DNA of 64,000 nt from Hyphomicrobiales bacterium (GCA_900473685.1 UCNE01000026.1:1-64000), one strand, 5' to 3'; shown: positions 47,938 to 57,046, counted from the stretch's first letter. The notes: generated by a model from the sequence alone, not told the origin. A program made the numbers and translations.

Positions 47938-49035
47938 TCAGGCTACCAGGCTCTTGCCGGTGGTCAGGTCGAAGAGATGCGCTTGCGAGAGATCGAAGCT
48001 CATCTTGATGCTCTGGCCGGAGGGCAGGGGGCGCGGATTGAGCATGCGCGATACCCAATCGCGACCGTTGAAGCCGACAAAGACCAGTGTCTCGTTGCCG
48101 AGTGGTTCGGTGATCGAAACCGGCAATTCCAGCTCCGCGACCGCTTCGGCATCGCCGGAGTTCAGGCCATGGCCGGTCGGAAAGAAATCGTCGGGGCGAA
48201 GGCCGAAGGTCAGTTTCTGACCCGGAGTCAGGCTCTGGCGGAATTTCGGCGGGATCGGCAGAGTGGCGCCGCTGGCGAAGACCAGTTTTCCGTCAGCGAC
48301 CGTCACGTCGTCCATGTTCATCGGCGGCGAGCCGATGAAACCTGCCACGAATTTGGTCAGCGGCCGGTTGAACACCTCTTCCGGGGTGCCGACCTGCTCG
48401 ATATGGCCATCGCGCATGATGACGATACGGTCGGACAGCGTCATCGCCTCGACCTGATCATGCGTCACATAGATCATCGTCGCCTGCATGCGGGCATGCA
48501 GCTTCTTGATTTCGGTGCGAACCTGCGTGCGCAGCTTGGCATCAAGATTGGAGAGCGGCTCGTCGAACAGGAACACATCCGGACGCCGGACGATCGCGCG
48601 GCCCATGGCAACGCGCTGGCGCTGACCACCGGAAAGCTGCGACGGGCGGCGCTCGAGCAGATGCGTGAGATCAAGAATGGCGGCGGCGTCCGCGACCTTT
48701 TCCTTGATCTCCTCGACGGGACGGCCGGCGATCTTCAGCGAAAAGCCCATGTTTTCGCCGACGGTCATATGCGGATAGAGTGCATAGGACTGGAACACCA
48801 TCGAGATGTTGCGGGCGCGGGGCGGCAGGTCGTTGACGACATTATCACCGATCTCGATCGTACCGCCGCTGACGTCTTCGAGGCCAGCGATCATCCTCAG
48901 CGTCGTCGATTTTCCGCAACCGGACGGGCCGACCAGGGCGATAAACTCACGGTCCTTCACTTCCAGGTCGATGCCGTGCACCACTTCCAGGGCGCCGTAG
49001 CGCTTGACCAGTTTCTTGAGACTGACGGGAGCCAT
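47938..49035 (-). CDS. Sugar ABC transporter ATP-binding protein (UgpC/MsmK type)
   Basis: 365 residues with Walker [10 protein letters not shown], signature LSGGQRQR, Walker [12 protein letters not shown] and the C-terminal TOBE-like regulatory domain. Energises the fucose-linked importer whose permeases and binding protein are upstream in the operon. Confidence 0.93.
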   Translation of the reverse strand: MAPVSLKKLVKRYGALEVVHGIDLEVKDREFIALVGPSGCGKSTTLRMIAGLEDVSGGTIEIGDNVVNDLPPRARNISMVFQSYALYPHMTVGENMGFSLKIAGRPVEEIKEKVADAAAILDLTHLLERRPSQLSGGQRQRVAMGRAIVRRPDVFLFDEPLSNLDAKLRTQVRTEIKKLHARMQATMIYVTHDQVEAMTLSDRIVIMRDGHIEQVGTPEEVFNRPLTKFVAGFIGSPPMNMDDVTVADGKLVFASGATLPIPPKFRQSLTPGQKLTFGLRPDDFFPTGHGLNSGDAEAVAELELPVSITEPLGNETLVFVGFNGRDWVSRMLNPRPLPSGQSIKMSFDLSQAHLFDLTTGKSLVA

Positions 49036-49039
49036 GAAA

Positions 49040-49912
49040 TTATCCTTTGACCGCGCCGAAGGTGAGGCCGGAGACGAGGTGTTTTTGTATGATGAAGGTG
49101 AGTGTCAGCGCCGGGATGATCATCACCACGGCCAGCGCGCACATGCCGCGCCAGTCAATGGTGAACTCGGCGGTGTAATCGAGCAGGCCGACCGGCAGCG
49201 TCTTAGAATTCACCGAGCGGGTGATCTGCGAGGCCAGCGCGTACTCATTCCATGAAATCAGGAAGGCGAAGATGCCGGCCGACGCGATGCCGGGACCGGC
49301 CAGCGGAAACTCCACCTGCCAGAATGCCTGCCAGCGGGTGCAGCCATCGATCTGGGCTGCTTCGGCCAGATCCTTCGGCACCTGCCGGAAGAAGCCGTCG
49401 ATCAGCCAGATGGTGAAGGGCACGTTCAGCGCGACATAGGTCAGGATCAGCGCGAAATGCGTGTCGATGATGCCGGTGCGGGCAAAGATCATGAAGAGCG
49501 GCAGCGACAGCGCAATGCCGGGAACGGCGCGGGTCAGCATGAAGCCGAGGAAGATCGCCGATTTGCCTTTGAACTTGTAGCGCGCAAACGCATAGCCACC
49601 GGCCATGCCGATGCCGAGCGCGATGATCGTCGAGGTGATCGAAATGATCAGCGAGTTGCGAAAATAGGACCAAACCGGAATGCCGCCTTGGCCGGCACCC
49701 GAAAACATCGACCGGTAAGCATCCAGAGACAGATCCTGCGGGATCCAGACCGGCGGCTTTGCCATGATCTCGACGGTCGGACGCAGCGAGGACAGGATGA
49801 TCCAGAAACCGGGCAAGCAGATGATCAGCATCGCCACGAACAGGGTGACGATATGGGCCAGCGAATAGAGGCGCTTGCGCAGACGATGGGACGAATTGAT
49901 ATCCATTACCAC
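49040..49912 (-). CDS. Sugar ABC transporter permease (MalG type)
   Basis: 290 residues, six spans, EAA loop LAEAAQIDGCTRWQAFWQVEFP and C-terminal SWNEYALA. Overlaps the upstream permease by seven bases and precedes the ATPase by four. Inner-membrane component of the fucose importer. Confidence 0.92.
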   Translation of the reverse strand: MVMDINSSHRLRKRLYSLAHIVTLFVAMLIICLPGFWIILSSLRPTVEIMAKPPVWIPQDLSLDAYRSMFSGAGQGGIPVWSYFRNSLIISITSTIIALGIGMAGGYAFARYKFKGKSAIFLGFMLTRAVPGIALSLPLFMIFARTGIIDTHFALILTYVALNVPFTIWLIDGFFRQVPKDLAEAAQIDGCTRWQAFWQVEFPLAGPGIASAGIFAFLISWNEYALASQITRSVNSKTLPVGLLDYTAEFTIDWRGMCALAVVMIIPALTLTFIIQKHLVSGLTFGAVKG

Positions 49913-50802
49913 TCAGCTCCGATCTGCTGGCGCGCGGCTGCGAGCTTGCGGAAGAAATAGACGGTGAAGAGGATCGACAGCACGATGGCGAAATAGGCCA
50001 TGGCATTGGCCATCCCCATCCGGGCATCGCCATAGGCCGTACGGCCCACCAGCGTCCACAGGAGCTCGGTGCGCTTGGCAGGACCGCCGTCGGTCATGAT
50101 CTTGACGATGTCGTAAGCCCTCGCAACGTCGAGCGAACGGATGGTCATGGCGATGAAGGCGAACGGCATCAGATAAGGCCAGGTGACATAGCGGAAGGTC
50201 TGCAATGGCGTGCAGCCATCAACATGGGCAGCCTCGATCGGATCGCGCGGCATGGCGAGAAGACCGGCAAGAATGAGGATGGCAAAGACGGAGGTGGACG
50301 ACCAGACTTCGGCAACCGTGATCGAAAACAGAGCCAGATTGCCATTGATCAGCCACGGGATCGCCTGGTCAGTCAGCCCCAGCGATTGCAGCGCATTGTT
50401 GATCAGGCCGATATTATCATTGAACAGGAATTTGAATTGAAAGCCGACGAGCACCGGCGAAAACATCATCGGAAACATCATCAGGGTGCGCAACAACCGT
50501 TGACCGCGCACGGCCTTGGAGACCAGCAACGCAAGACCGAGGCCCAAAAGCATTTCAGCATTGAGCGCAATCGTCAGGAACAGAACCGTGCGGCCGAAGG
50601 CGACCCAGAAATCCCAGCTCGAAATGACGGTGATGTAGTTGCGCAGGCCGATGAAGACATAGAGCGATTCCGGCTTGGTCAGGCGAAACGGCGTAAAGCT
50701 CGAATAGAAGGAGAGCGCCAGCGGCACGACGACAACAGCCGCAAGAACCAGGAACGCTGGAAACAGCAGCAGCACTGGTGCCGATAATCTGGATAGTTTC
50801 AT
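49906..50802 (-). CDS. Sugar ABC transporter permease (MalF type)
   Basis: 298 residues. EAA loop PIEAAHVDGCTPLQTFRYVTWP and six to seven hydrophobic spans. A strong 13-base hairpin separates it from the binding-protein gene. Pairs with the MalG-type permease. Confidence 0.92.
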   Translation of the reverse strand: MKLSRLSAPVLLLFPAFLVLAAVVVVPLALSFYSSFTPFRLTKPESLYVFIGLRNYITVISSWDFWVAFGRTVLFLTIALNAEMLLGLGLALLVSKAVRGQRLLRTLMMFPMMFSPVLVGFQFKFLFNDNIGLINNALQSLGLTDQAIPWLINGNLALFSITVAEVWSSTSVFAILILAGLLAMPRDPIEAAHVDGCTPLQTFRYVTWPYLMPFAFIAMTIRSLDVARAYDIVKIMTDGGPAKRTELLWTLVGRTAYGDARMGMANAMAYFAIVLSILFTVYFFRKLAAARQQIGAEW

Positions 50803-50835
50803 GTCGCGCCCTTTGATTTGCGCCGGAAATTGAAA

Positions 50836-50865
50836 GCGGCGCCACGGCAGAAGCCGTGGCGCCGC
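50836..50865 (-). other. Stem-loop after fucose binding-protein gene
   Basis: Perfect 13-base arms (50836-50848 and 50853-50865) around a four-base loop lie 11 bases after the binding-protein stop and before the permease. No T-run. Same layout as the hairpin at 15047 in the nan-linked importer. Confidence 0.75.
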
Positions 50866-50875
50866 GTCAGTTCAA

Positions 50876-52192
50876 TCAAAGCTTGCCGGCATCCTGCAGG
50901 ATGGTCGTGGCCTTCTCGGCAGCGCTATCGAGAGCCTGCTTCGATGTCTTGTCGCCCAGGATCGCAGCCTGCAGTTCAGGATAGACCGAGTTGGAGATTT
51001 CGATCCACTCGGCGGTCTGCGGAACCGGGAAGGCATGCTTTGCCGCTTCCTGGAAAGCCTGCAGAACTTCGGTCTTGTAGGCATCGCCTTCGGCGGCCTT
51101 GATGTTGTAATCCCAGACGGCGCTGCGTGTCGGCAGCGGGCCGGTCGCCGATTCCAGCTTCTGGCTGTCTTCGTTGGTCAGCCACCAGACGAGTGAGGCG
51201 GCTGCCTCCTTGTTGGCGCAGGCTTCCGTGACCGAGAAGCCATGGTGACCCGACCAGCCGGTGCGCTTGCCGGACGAACCGGCCGGCTGAACCTTCACGC
51301 CGACATTACCGGCAACCTTCGAGGACTTCGGATCGTTGAAGAAGCTCGCCCAGCCAGGCCAGTCGAGATTGAGCGCGATCGAGCCAGATGCAAAGCCCTG
51401 GCCGAGATCATCCCACAGGTAGTTTGTCGTTCCGGCCGGAACGGCCTTGTCCTTGTAAAGCTTGACGAACCAGTCAAGCGCACGGACGCCGGCGTCCGAA
51501 TTGAAGGCCGGGCGGCCGTCCTTGTCGAGGTATTCGCCGCCTTCGGCAACCAGCATTTCATAGAAGCGGCCATTGATCGCCTCTTCCTTGCCGGCAAACT
51601 GCGTGCCGTAGAATGTCGGAGGCGACGAGAAGAATTCTGCTTGGTCGGAAACCTGCGCCCAGGTGTCCGGCGGGGTCAGGTCGTAGCCGTACTTGGCCTT
51701 GAATGCCGTCTTCTTGGCTTCATCCTGATAAAGGCTCTTCTGATAATAGAGTGCCGACACGTCGAACTGGGCACGTGGCAGCATGACCAGTTTGCCATCG
51801 AGCGTCGAGGCGGCAATCAGCGCCGGCACGAACTTGGCGATTTCGTTAGCCGGGATCAGCGGCGTCAGATCGGTGTAGATATCCGGATATTGCGGCGCGA
51901 ACGACGAATGGTTCGAGCCGACGCACCAGCTGAGGCCACCGGTGGCGATATCCGACTTGATTTCCTTGTCGAGCTCGAAATGGTTCTTCTTCGAGAGGAT
52001 GTTGACCTTGGCGCCTGTCGCCTTTTCCCACTCGCCGATGCGCTCGTAGAGCTTTTCGTATTGCTGGCCGCCGATGAGCTTGGCATCGATCGTCACGCCG
52101 TCGAATTTGCCGGGCAGGTCTGCAGCTTGTGCCGCGACCGAGCAAGCAAACAACATTACCCCGGCCGAGACGCCGGAAAGCAGCTTGTTCAT
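50876..52192 (-). CDS. Sugar ABC transporter binding protein (family 1)
   Basis: 438 residues with a signal peptide ending near AAQA at residue 23 and the family-1 binding fold. First gene of the fucose operon, directly facing the IclR regulator. Expected to bind L-fucose or a fucoside in the periplasm; inferred from the enzymes downstream. Confidence 0.9.
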   Translation of the reverse strand: MNKLLSGVSAGVMLFACSVAAQAADLPGKFDGVTIDAKLIGGQQYEKLYERIGEWEKATGAKVNILSKKNHFELDKEIKSDIATGGLSWCVGSNHSSFAPQYPDIYTDLTPLIPANEIAKFVPALIAASTLDGKLVMLPRAQFDVSALYYQKSLYQDEAKKTAFKAKYGYDLTPPDTWAQVSDQAEFFSSPPTFYGTQFAGKEEAINGRFYEMLVAEGGEYLDKDGRPAFNSDAGVRALDWFVKLYKDKAVPAGTTNYLWDDLGQGFASGSIALNLDWPGWASFFNDPKSSKVAGNVGVKVQPAGSSGKRTGWSGHHGFSVTEACANKEAAASLVWWLTNEDSQKLESATGPLPTRSAVWDYNIKAAEGDAYKTEVLQAFQEAAKHAFPVPQTAEWIEISNSVYPELQAAILGDKTSKQALDSAAEKATTILQDAGKL

Positions 52193-52360
52193 GATTTCTC
52201 CTCCTCACGTCCACACCATCCCAATGGCGGGAATTCCTCATTTGTGAGGAATTGATTTATATACAAACAGCAAATGCCCCCTTGCGTCAAGCCGCAACTT
52301 TGCTTTGTCGTAGGCCTCGTATGCGTATATGAAGTAATTTATTCACAGGGGGATGTGTTG
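52193..52360. promoter_or_regulatory. Divergent promoter region with IclR operator candidates
   Basis: Contains a perfect nine-base inverted repeat AATTCCTCA (52232-52240) / TGAGGAATT (52245-52253) next to the importer operon, and ATATGAAGTAATTTATTCAC near 52328 before the iclR start. Both resemble TTCTT/TGTGAA-like elements found before the lactonase and CoA-transferase operons. Confidence 0.65.
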
Positions 52361-53146
52361 ATGGATGCTGACGAATCCGACCGTTACCGCGCACCGGCGC
52401 TGGACAAAGGTCTCGATATTCTCGAGCTTCTGGCCGGTGTTGATGGCGGCCTGACGCAGGCCGAGATTTCCAAGAAACTCGAGCGCAGCCCGAACGAGTT
52501 TTACCGTATGCTCGACCGGCTGGTGCGTCGCGGCTATGTCACGCGGATCGATGGCGACCGCTACTCGCTGACGCTCAAGCTGTTTGGCCTGGCGCAGCTG
52601 CATGCGCCGGTGCGCCGATTGGCATCCTATGCGACCCCGCTGATGCGCGACCTTGCCCAGCGCAGCCGTCAGGCCAATCATCTTGCAGTGTTCGATCGTG
52701 GCTTTGCTGTCGTCATCGCCCAGCAGGAAGCTCCGGATTATTGGGGCATTTCGATCCGTGTTGGTTCACATATAAGCCTGTTTGACACAGGTTCCGGTCA
52801 CGTTCTGCTCGCATTCCGTTCTGAGGAAGAGCGGCAGATGATGATTTCCGAACATGTGAAAAGCCAAACCGAGCCACCCTTGTCCGATGATTTCTTCGAG
52901 CGACTCGACCGGATCCGCGAGCGCGGATACGAGATGATGGCCAGTGCCCAGACCGCCGGGGTCTATAACCTGTCAGCGCCAATCCTCGGGCCGGACGGGC
53001 GCGGCATCGCCGCATTGACCTGCCCCTATATTGCGCTGGTCAACGCTCCGTCCGCCCCTGATATATCCGAAAGCATCGCGCTTTTACAAAAGACGGCTGC
53101 CCAGCTTTCGCTGCTCGCCGGATCGGATGTCACCCACACGGAATAG
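52361..53146 (+). CDS. IclR-family transcriptional regulator
   Basis: 261 residues. The N-terminal winged helix (about 10-75) includes LTQAEISKKLERSPNEFYRMLDRLVRRGYV; the rest is the IclR effector domain. The ATG at 52361 has AGGGGGA nine bases upstream; an ATG at 52274 would add 29 residues. It diverges from the importer operon and precedes the lactonase, so is likely the fucose regulator. Confidence 0.9.
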   Translation: MDADESDRYRAPALDKGLDILELLAGVDGGLTQAEISKKLERSPNEFYRMLDRLVRRGYVTRIDGDRYSLTLKLFGLAQLHAPVRRLASYATPLMRDLAQRSRQANHLAVFDRGFAVVIAQQEAPDYWGISIRVGSHISLFDTGSGHVLLAFRSEEERQMMISEHVKSQTEPPLSDDFFERLDRIRERGYEMMASAQTAGVYNLSAPILGPDGRGIAALTCPYIALVNAPSAPDISESIALLQKTAAQLSLLAGSDVTHTE

Positions 53147-53176
53147 GCAGGGATTCAAAGCACTTGGGTGATGAAC

Positions 53177-53207
53177 TTCTTATTTGAATGATGTCTTCTT
53201 GTGTGAA
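53177..53207 (+). promoter_or_regulatory. Direct-repeat operator upstream of lactonase
   Basis: TTCTTATTTGAA (53177-53188) and TTCTTGTGTGAA (53196-53207) repeat with 19-base phasing, ten of twelve bases equal. They lie 35 bases before the amidohydrolase start and resemble elements at 52232 and 57018. Confidence 0.6.
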
Positions 53208-53241
53208 ATAGTCGGGAATAACGCCGGGGAGGACACGGACG

Positions 53242-54078
53242 ATGATCATCGATACCCATCTGCATTTGATCGACAGGGCGGCGCTTGCCTATCCGTGGCT
53301 GTCGAGCGTACCTGCGCTGGATCGGGATTTTCTCTATGAAACTTATGCGACCGAAGCCAGACGCTGCGGCATCGGGGCTGCCCTGCATATGGAGGTTGAT
53401 GTCGATCCGGCCGAGATCGAGGCTGAGATCGGCTATGTCCAGATGCTGTCGCAACGCCCGGAAAACCTGATTGCCGGCGCAATCGCTGCCTGCCGCCCGG
53501 AAGAGGCGGGTTTCGCCGCCCATCTCGAGCGCCAGCAGGCGAACCCGTTCGTCAAGGGTTTCCGCCGTGTGCTGCATGTCGTTCCCGATGACGTCTCGGA
53601 GGGTGCACTGTTTCGCGAGAACATCAAACGGCTTGGTGGAACCGGCTTGTCCTTCGACCTTTGCGTCCTGCCGCATCAGATACCGAAAGCCATCGCGCTT
53701 GCCGATCTGGCGCCGGACGTCCAGTTTATCCTCGACCATTGCGGCGTTCCAGCCATCGCTTCCGGCGCCGTACAGCCGTGGCGGGACAATATGATCGAGA
53801 TTGCCAAACGTCCAAACGTCACCGCCAAGATTTCCGGTGTTGTCGCCTATGCTGAAGCGGAAAGCTGGTCGGTCGAAACCTTGCGGCCTTATGTCGAGCA
53901 CACGATCGCGCAATTCGGCTGGGACCGCGTTGTCTGGGGCAGCGACTGGCCGGTCTGCACGCTTGGCGGAGGCCTGTCGACCTGGATGGCGGCGACCCAT
54001 GCGCTGTTGGCCGGGTGCTCCCAAGAGGAGCGTGACAAGCTGCTGTCAGGCAATGCCAAACGGCTTTGGCGCCTCTAA
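53242..54078 (+). CDS. Amidohydrolase-family lactonase (L-fuconolactonase-like)
   Basis: 278 residues, amidohydrolase superfamily TIM barrel starting MIIDTHLHLID (metal-binding HxH), then FILDHCGVP and the terminal WGSDWPVC with the catalytic Asp. Proteins of this type hydrolyse L-fucono-1,5-lactone to L-fuconate. It is monocistronic-looking, 95 bases after iclR, converging on the binding-fold gene. Confidence 0.88.
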   Translation: MIIDTHLHLIDRAALAYPWLSSVPALDRDFLYETYATEARRCGIGAALHMEVDVDPAEIEAEIGYVQMLSQRPENLIAGAIAACRPEEAGFAAHLERQQANPFVKGFRRVLHVVPDDVSEGALFRENIKRLGGTGLSFDLCVLPHQIPKAIALADLAPDVQFILDHCGVPAIASGAVQPWRDNMIEIAKRPNVTAKISGVVAYAEAESWSVETLRPYVEHTIAQFGWDRVVWGSDWPVCTLGGGLSTWMAATHALLAGCSQEERDKLLSGNAKRLWRL

Positions 54079-54084
54079 AAAGGT

Positions 54085-54105
54085 GGCCGGCGTTATCCGC
54101 CGGCC
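54085..54105. terminator. Hairpin between convergent genes
   Basis: GGCCGGCG (54085-54092) pairs with CGCCGGCC (54098-54105) in the 34 bases between two convergent stops. Short T-runs are absent; probably a bidirectional terminator-like barrier. Confidence 0.5.
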
Positions 54106-54112
54106 TGTCCCT

Positions 54113-55246
54113 CTATCGAAAGCTTTCGGCGAACAGCCGATTGATATCCGCCACTACTGCATTGGCTGATTGACGCTGCAACAGGCCTTCGTTCAAACGG
54201 TCCGACGCCGCTTGTTGGAAGCCCATATAGCCATCGTGGCGGGGCCTGACCCAGGCCGCCTCAAGCGTCGCGCGGGTGGCGCGATAGAAGTCGGCAGTGG
54301 CAAGATTGACCGCCGCATCCTCCCACGCTTGCGCATGACCGGGCTGTCCGCCCGCTGCGGCGTAATCGGTCTTCTGGATATCGCCGCTGGCGATCCAGTA
54401 GGCAAAGTTGATGGCGGTATCCGGGTTTTTGGACAATGCCGAGACGGCAATCCCGGTTCCGCCCAGCGCCGAGCCGATCGGTCCGCTCTCGCTCACCGGC
54501 GGAATATCGCCGAAACGAATGAGGCCCGGCCGGAAGCCAGCCACGGAATAGCTGACATAACCATAGATCAGCGGCGAGACGGCAGCTTTTGCCTCGGGCA
54601 GTGCCATCCGCTCCAGAACCGCGATCGGATCCATTTCGAAGCAGGCTGGCTCGACCAGATCGGCGATCTCGCGCAACATCTCGAAAACCTGGATACCGGT
54701 TTCCATGTCGATCAACTCACCCGGCCCCTCGACTGAGCAAGGCCGTCCGAAGTTGCCGCAGAGTGTGTAAAAACACATTAATGAATGGGGCGGTCGCAGT
54801 GGGATGAGGACTTTTCCAGCTCGTGCCAACTCAAGCATCTCTGGCCAGGTGGTAGGCGGTGCGGCCTGCAAATCAGGCCGCCAGGCCTGCACCTGTGTTG
54901 CCGCATCGATAGGAAAAGCCCATTGACGGCCTTGCCACGAATAGCTCGGATAAGACTGGCCGACGCTGGCGGCGGCCAACGCCGCACGTTCGCCTTCGCG
55001 TCCGTCAACATCCAGTGGCAACAGGCATTTCTCATGGGTGATCTGCCCGACATGCGGGTGATCGATGACGATGAGGTCGAACTGCCGCGCCAGTTCCTCG
55101 ACCGGAAATGTCTCGAAATCCTGCAACGAGCGCTTTTCCCACTCGACGGTGACGCCGGTTTCGTTGAACCAGCGGCGCGAGCAGGCGACCATCGGATCAT
55201 AGCCGCGCGGGTGGTTCCAGGTCATGCCCTTGAGTGTGATCGTCAT
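54113..55246 (-). CDS. Solute-binding-fold protein without signal peptide
   Basis: 377 residues related to family-1 extracellular binding proteins (RQFDLIVIDHPHVGQ, WAFPIDAATQVQAWRPDLQ, GGTGIAVSALSKNPD). The ATG at 55246 has AGGAG eight bases upstream and overlaps the CoA-transferase stop (ATGA). The N-terminus MTITLKGMTWNHPRGYD has no secretion signal, so the protein should stay in the cytoplasm unless another start is used. It is cotranscribed with a CoA-transferase and a MaoC protein. Function unknown; a cytoplasmic ligand sensor or chaperone is possible. Confidence 0.8.
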   Translation of the reverse strand: MTITLKGMTWNHPRGYDPMVACSRRWFNETGVTVEWEKRSLQDFETFPVEELARQFDLIVIDHPHVGQITHEKCLLPLDVDGREGERAALAAASVGQSYPSYSWQGRQWAFPIDAATQVQAWRPDLQAAPPTTWPEMLELARAGKVLIPLRPPHSLMCFYTLCGNFGRPCSVEGPGELIDMETGIQVFEMLREIADLVEPACFEMDPIAVLERMALPEAKAAVSPLIYGYVSYSVAGFRPGLIRFGDIPPVSESGPIGSALGGTGIAVSALSKNPDTAINFAYWIASGDIQKTDYAAAGGQPGHAQAWEDAAVNLATADFYRATRATLEAAWVRPRHDGYMGFQQAASDRLNEGLLQRQSANAVVADINRLFAESFR

Positions 55247-56403
55247 AGGCCGAACTCCTCGCGGATGGCCTGGCTGTGTTCGCCGATGCGTGGTGCCGCG
55301 CGGTCGACCTTGGCGCGCACACCGTTGACGCGGAGTGGCGAGCGCGTTGTCGTGATCGAAATATTGTCCTCGCGGGTGACGGTCTGCAGCATGTCGAGAA
55401 CCTGAAAGCCATCGCTTTCCAGAAGCTCGTTCCAGTTCAGCACGCGGGCGCACCAGATATCCGCGGGTTCAAGGATCGCCAGCCATTCGTCCGTTGTCTT
55501 GGTGGCGATACGCTTGGCGATCAGAGCCTTGATCTCGTCGCGGGCCGTAAACCAGGTGGCGGAGTTATCGCGGTAGGGCGCAAGCTCGTCCATGCCGAGC
55601 AGGTCGGCGAGCTTCGGAATCGGCGTCATGGCGATGGCGAGATAACCGTCGGCGGCCGCATAGACGCCATAAGGTGCCGAGAGATAGGCATGGGCGCTGC
55701 GGAAGTTTGCGCGCTTCGGCAAGCGCCGGCCATCATTGAGATGGGTTGTCAAAACCTCGAACTGGAAATCGACCAGTGCTTCGAGCAGACTGGTCTCGAC
55801 ATGGCTGCCGGTACCCTTGATGCTACGGCGGACGAGCGCTGCCAGAATGCCCTGGGCAAGGGCCGCTCCAGCCAGCATGTCGCCGATCGCCAGGCCGAAC
55901 GGAACAGGCCCCTGATCCTCATCGCCATTCAGCCACATCACACCGGAGCGCGATTGCGCCAGAAGATCCTGCCCCGGCCGCTTGACCCAAGGGCCTTCCT
56001 CGCCATAGCCGCTGATCGATGCGTAGACGAGCCGCGGATTGATCTTCCTGACCGCTTCATAATCCAGCCCGAGCCTCTCGATGACGCCGGGCCGGAAATT
56101 CTGGATCAGCACGTCGGCCTTGGTCAGCAACGTTCGCAGCGAGGCCAGATCCTTCTCGTCCTTCAGGTCGATCGACAGGCTTTCCTTGGCCCGGTTGATC
56201 GCGTGGAAGATGGTGGAATCGCCGCCGATCTCGGTGTCGCTGAGATAGAGACGCCGTGAGAGGTCGCCGCCATCCGGCCGCTCGATCTTGATGACGCGGG
56301 CGCCGAGATCCATCAGCCGCAGCGAACAATAGGGGCCGGACAGGAATTGGCTGAGATCGACGACGACGAGGCCGGCGAGGGGAAGATCGGTATCGGCTGA
56401 CAT
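55243..56403 (-). CDS. CaiB/BaiF-family (class III) CoA-transferase
   Basis: 386 residues. LAGLVVVDLSQFLSGPYCSLRLMDLGARVIKIERPDGGD is the opening of the family, and the catalytic Asp lies in the following RSGVMW-downstream region. Moves CoA between carboxylic acids. The ATG directly abuts the MaoC stop. Substrate unknown; with MaoC it implies a CoA-ester step attached to the fucose regulon. Confidence 0.88.
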   Translation of the reverse strand: MSADTDLPLAGLVVVDLSQFLSGPYCSLRLMDLGARVIKIERPDGGDLSRRLYLSDTEIGGDSTIFHAINRAKESLSIDLKDEKDLASLRTLLTKADVLIQNFRPGVIERLGLDYEAVRKINPRLVYASISGYGEEGPWVKRPGQDLLAQSRSGVMWLNGDEDQGPVPFGLAIGDMLAGAALAQGILAALVRRSIKGTGSHVETSLLEALVDFQFEVLTTHLNDGRRLPKRANFRSAHAYLSAPYGVYAAADGYLAIAMTPIPKLADLLGMDELAPYRDNSATWFTARDEIKALIAKRIATKTTDEWLAILEPADIWCARVLNWNELLESDGFQVLDMLQTVTREDNISITTTRSPLRVNGVRAKVDRAAPRIGEHSQAIREEFGL

Positions 56404-56958
56404 TTAGGATTTTTCCGTCTTACCGGCAAAATCGGCCGGGTTCTTGTATTTTACGGTTTGCAGATGCTCGCAGTAGAGCACCAGTTCGCCTTCGCTCTTG
56501 AAGATCTCGTAGCTGGCGCGGATCAGGCCCATGTCCTTGTAGCGCGGGCGCTTATCGAGATTGGTGCGGATGGCGTAGATCGTGTCGCCGATAAAGACCG
56601 GCTTGATGAAACGCAGCTTGTCGTAGCCATAGGAAAAGGCGTTGACGCAATTGGTGGCGACAAGCCCGAGGCCGGCCGAAAACACAAAGGCGCCGGCAAT
56701 CAACCGCTTGCCGAAAATGCCCTCGCGTTCGGCAAACATCTGGTCCTGTACGTAAGGGTGAATGTCGGTGACCAGCATGTTGAACATGTGGCTGTCGCCC
56801 TCGGCCATCGTGCGCCGCAACGATCGAATGCGCTGTCCGACTGGCCAATCCTCATAGAACCAGTTTTCCGCGTTCCAAACCGGAAGCGAAGCATGGTCCG
56901 CGGGCATGTCGGAAGGGCGGGTCGAGGAAACGCCGACTGTTGGTGCCGTGGTGCTCAT
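56404..56958 (-). CDS. MaoC-like hotdog protein, atypical active site
   Basis: 184 residues; the hotdog core reads [18 protein letters not shown], then [13 protein letters not shown] and [18 protein letters not shown]. The usual Asp-x-x-Pro-x-His hydratase pair is changed: Asp65 is kept but the His position is Val70, with a His two residues after the Asp. Activity may be altered. First gene of the operon; ATG at 56958 chosen (a TTG lies six codons upstream). Confidence 0.78.
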   Translation of the reverse strand: MSTTAPTVGVSSTRPSDMPADHASLPVWNAENWFYEDWPVGQRIRSLRRTMAEGDSHMFNMLVTDIHPYVQDQMFAEREGIFGKRLIAGAFVFSAGLGLVATNCVNAFSYGYDKLRFIKPVFIGDTIYAIRTNLDKRPRYKDMGLIRASYEIFKSEGELVLYCEHLQTVKYKNPADFAGKTEKS

Positions 56959-57017
56959 AGGGGGAGCCCTGCGCAAATTGCGGCCGGCCGGGTGATCTCC
57001 ATGTGCGTCCTCCAGTT

Positions 57018-57046
57018 TTCTTATGTAAAGAAGATTTTCACATATG
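57018..57046. promoter_or_regulatory. Operator candidate upstream of MaoC/CoA-transferase operon
   Basis: TTCTTATGTAAAGAA (57018-57032, imperfect palindrome) and, on the minus strand, CATATGTGAAAA (57035-57046). Similar to the IclR-linked elements at 52232 and 53177. Confidence 0.55.

Noticed and set aside
47896-49050. Plus-strand frame of 384 codons opposite the sugar ATPase
   Set aside because: The opposite strand carries intact Walker A, signature and Walker B motifs in an operon.
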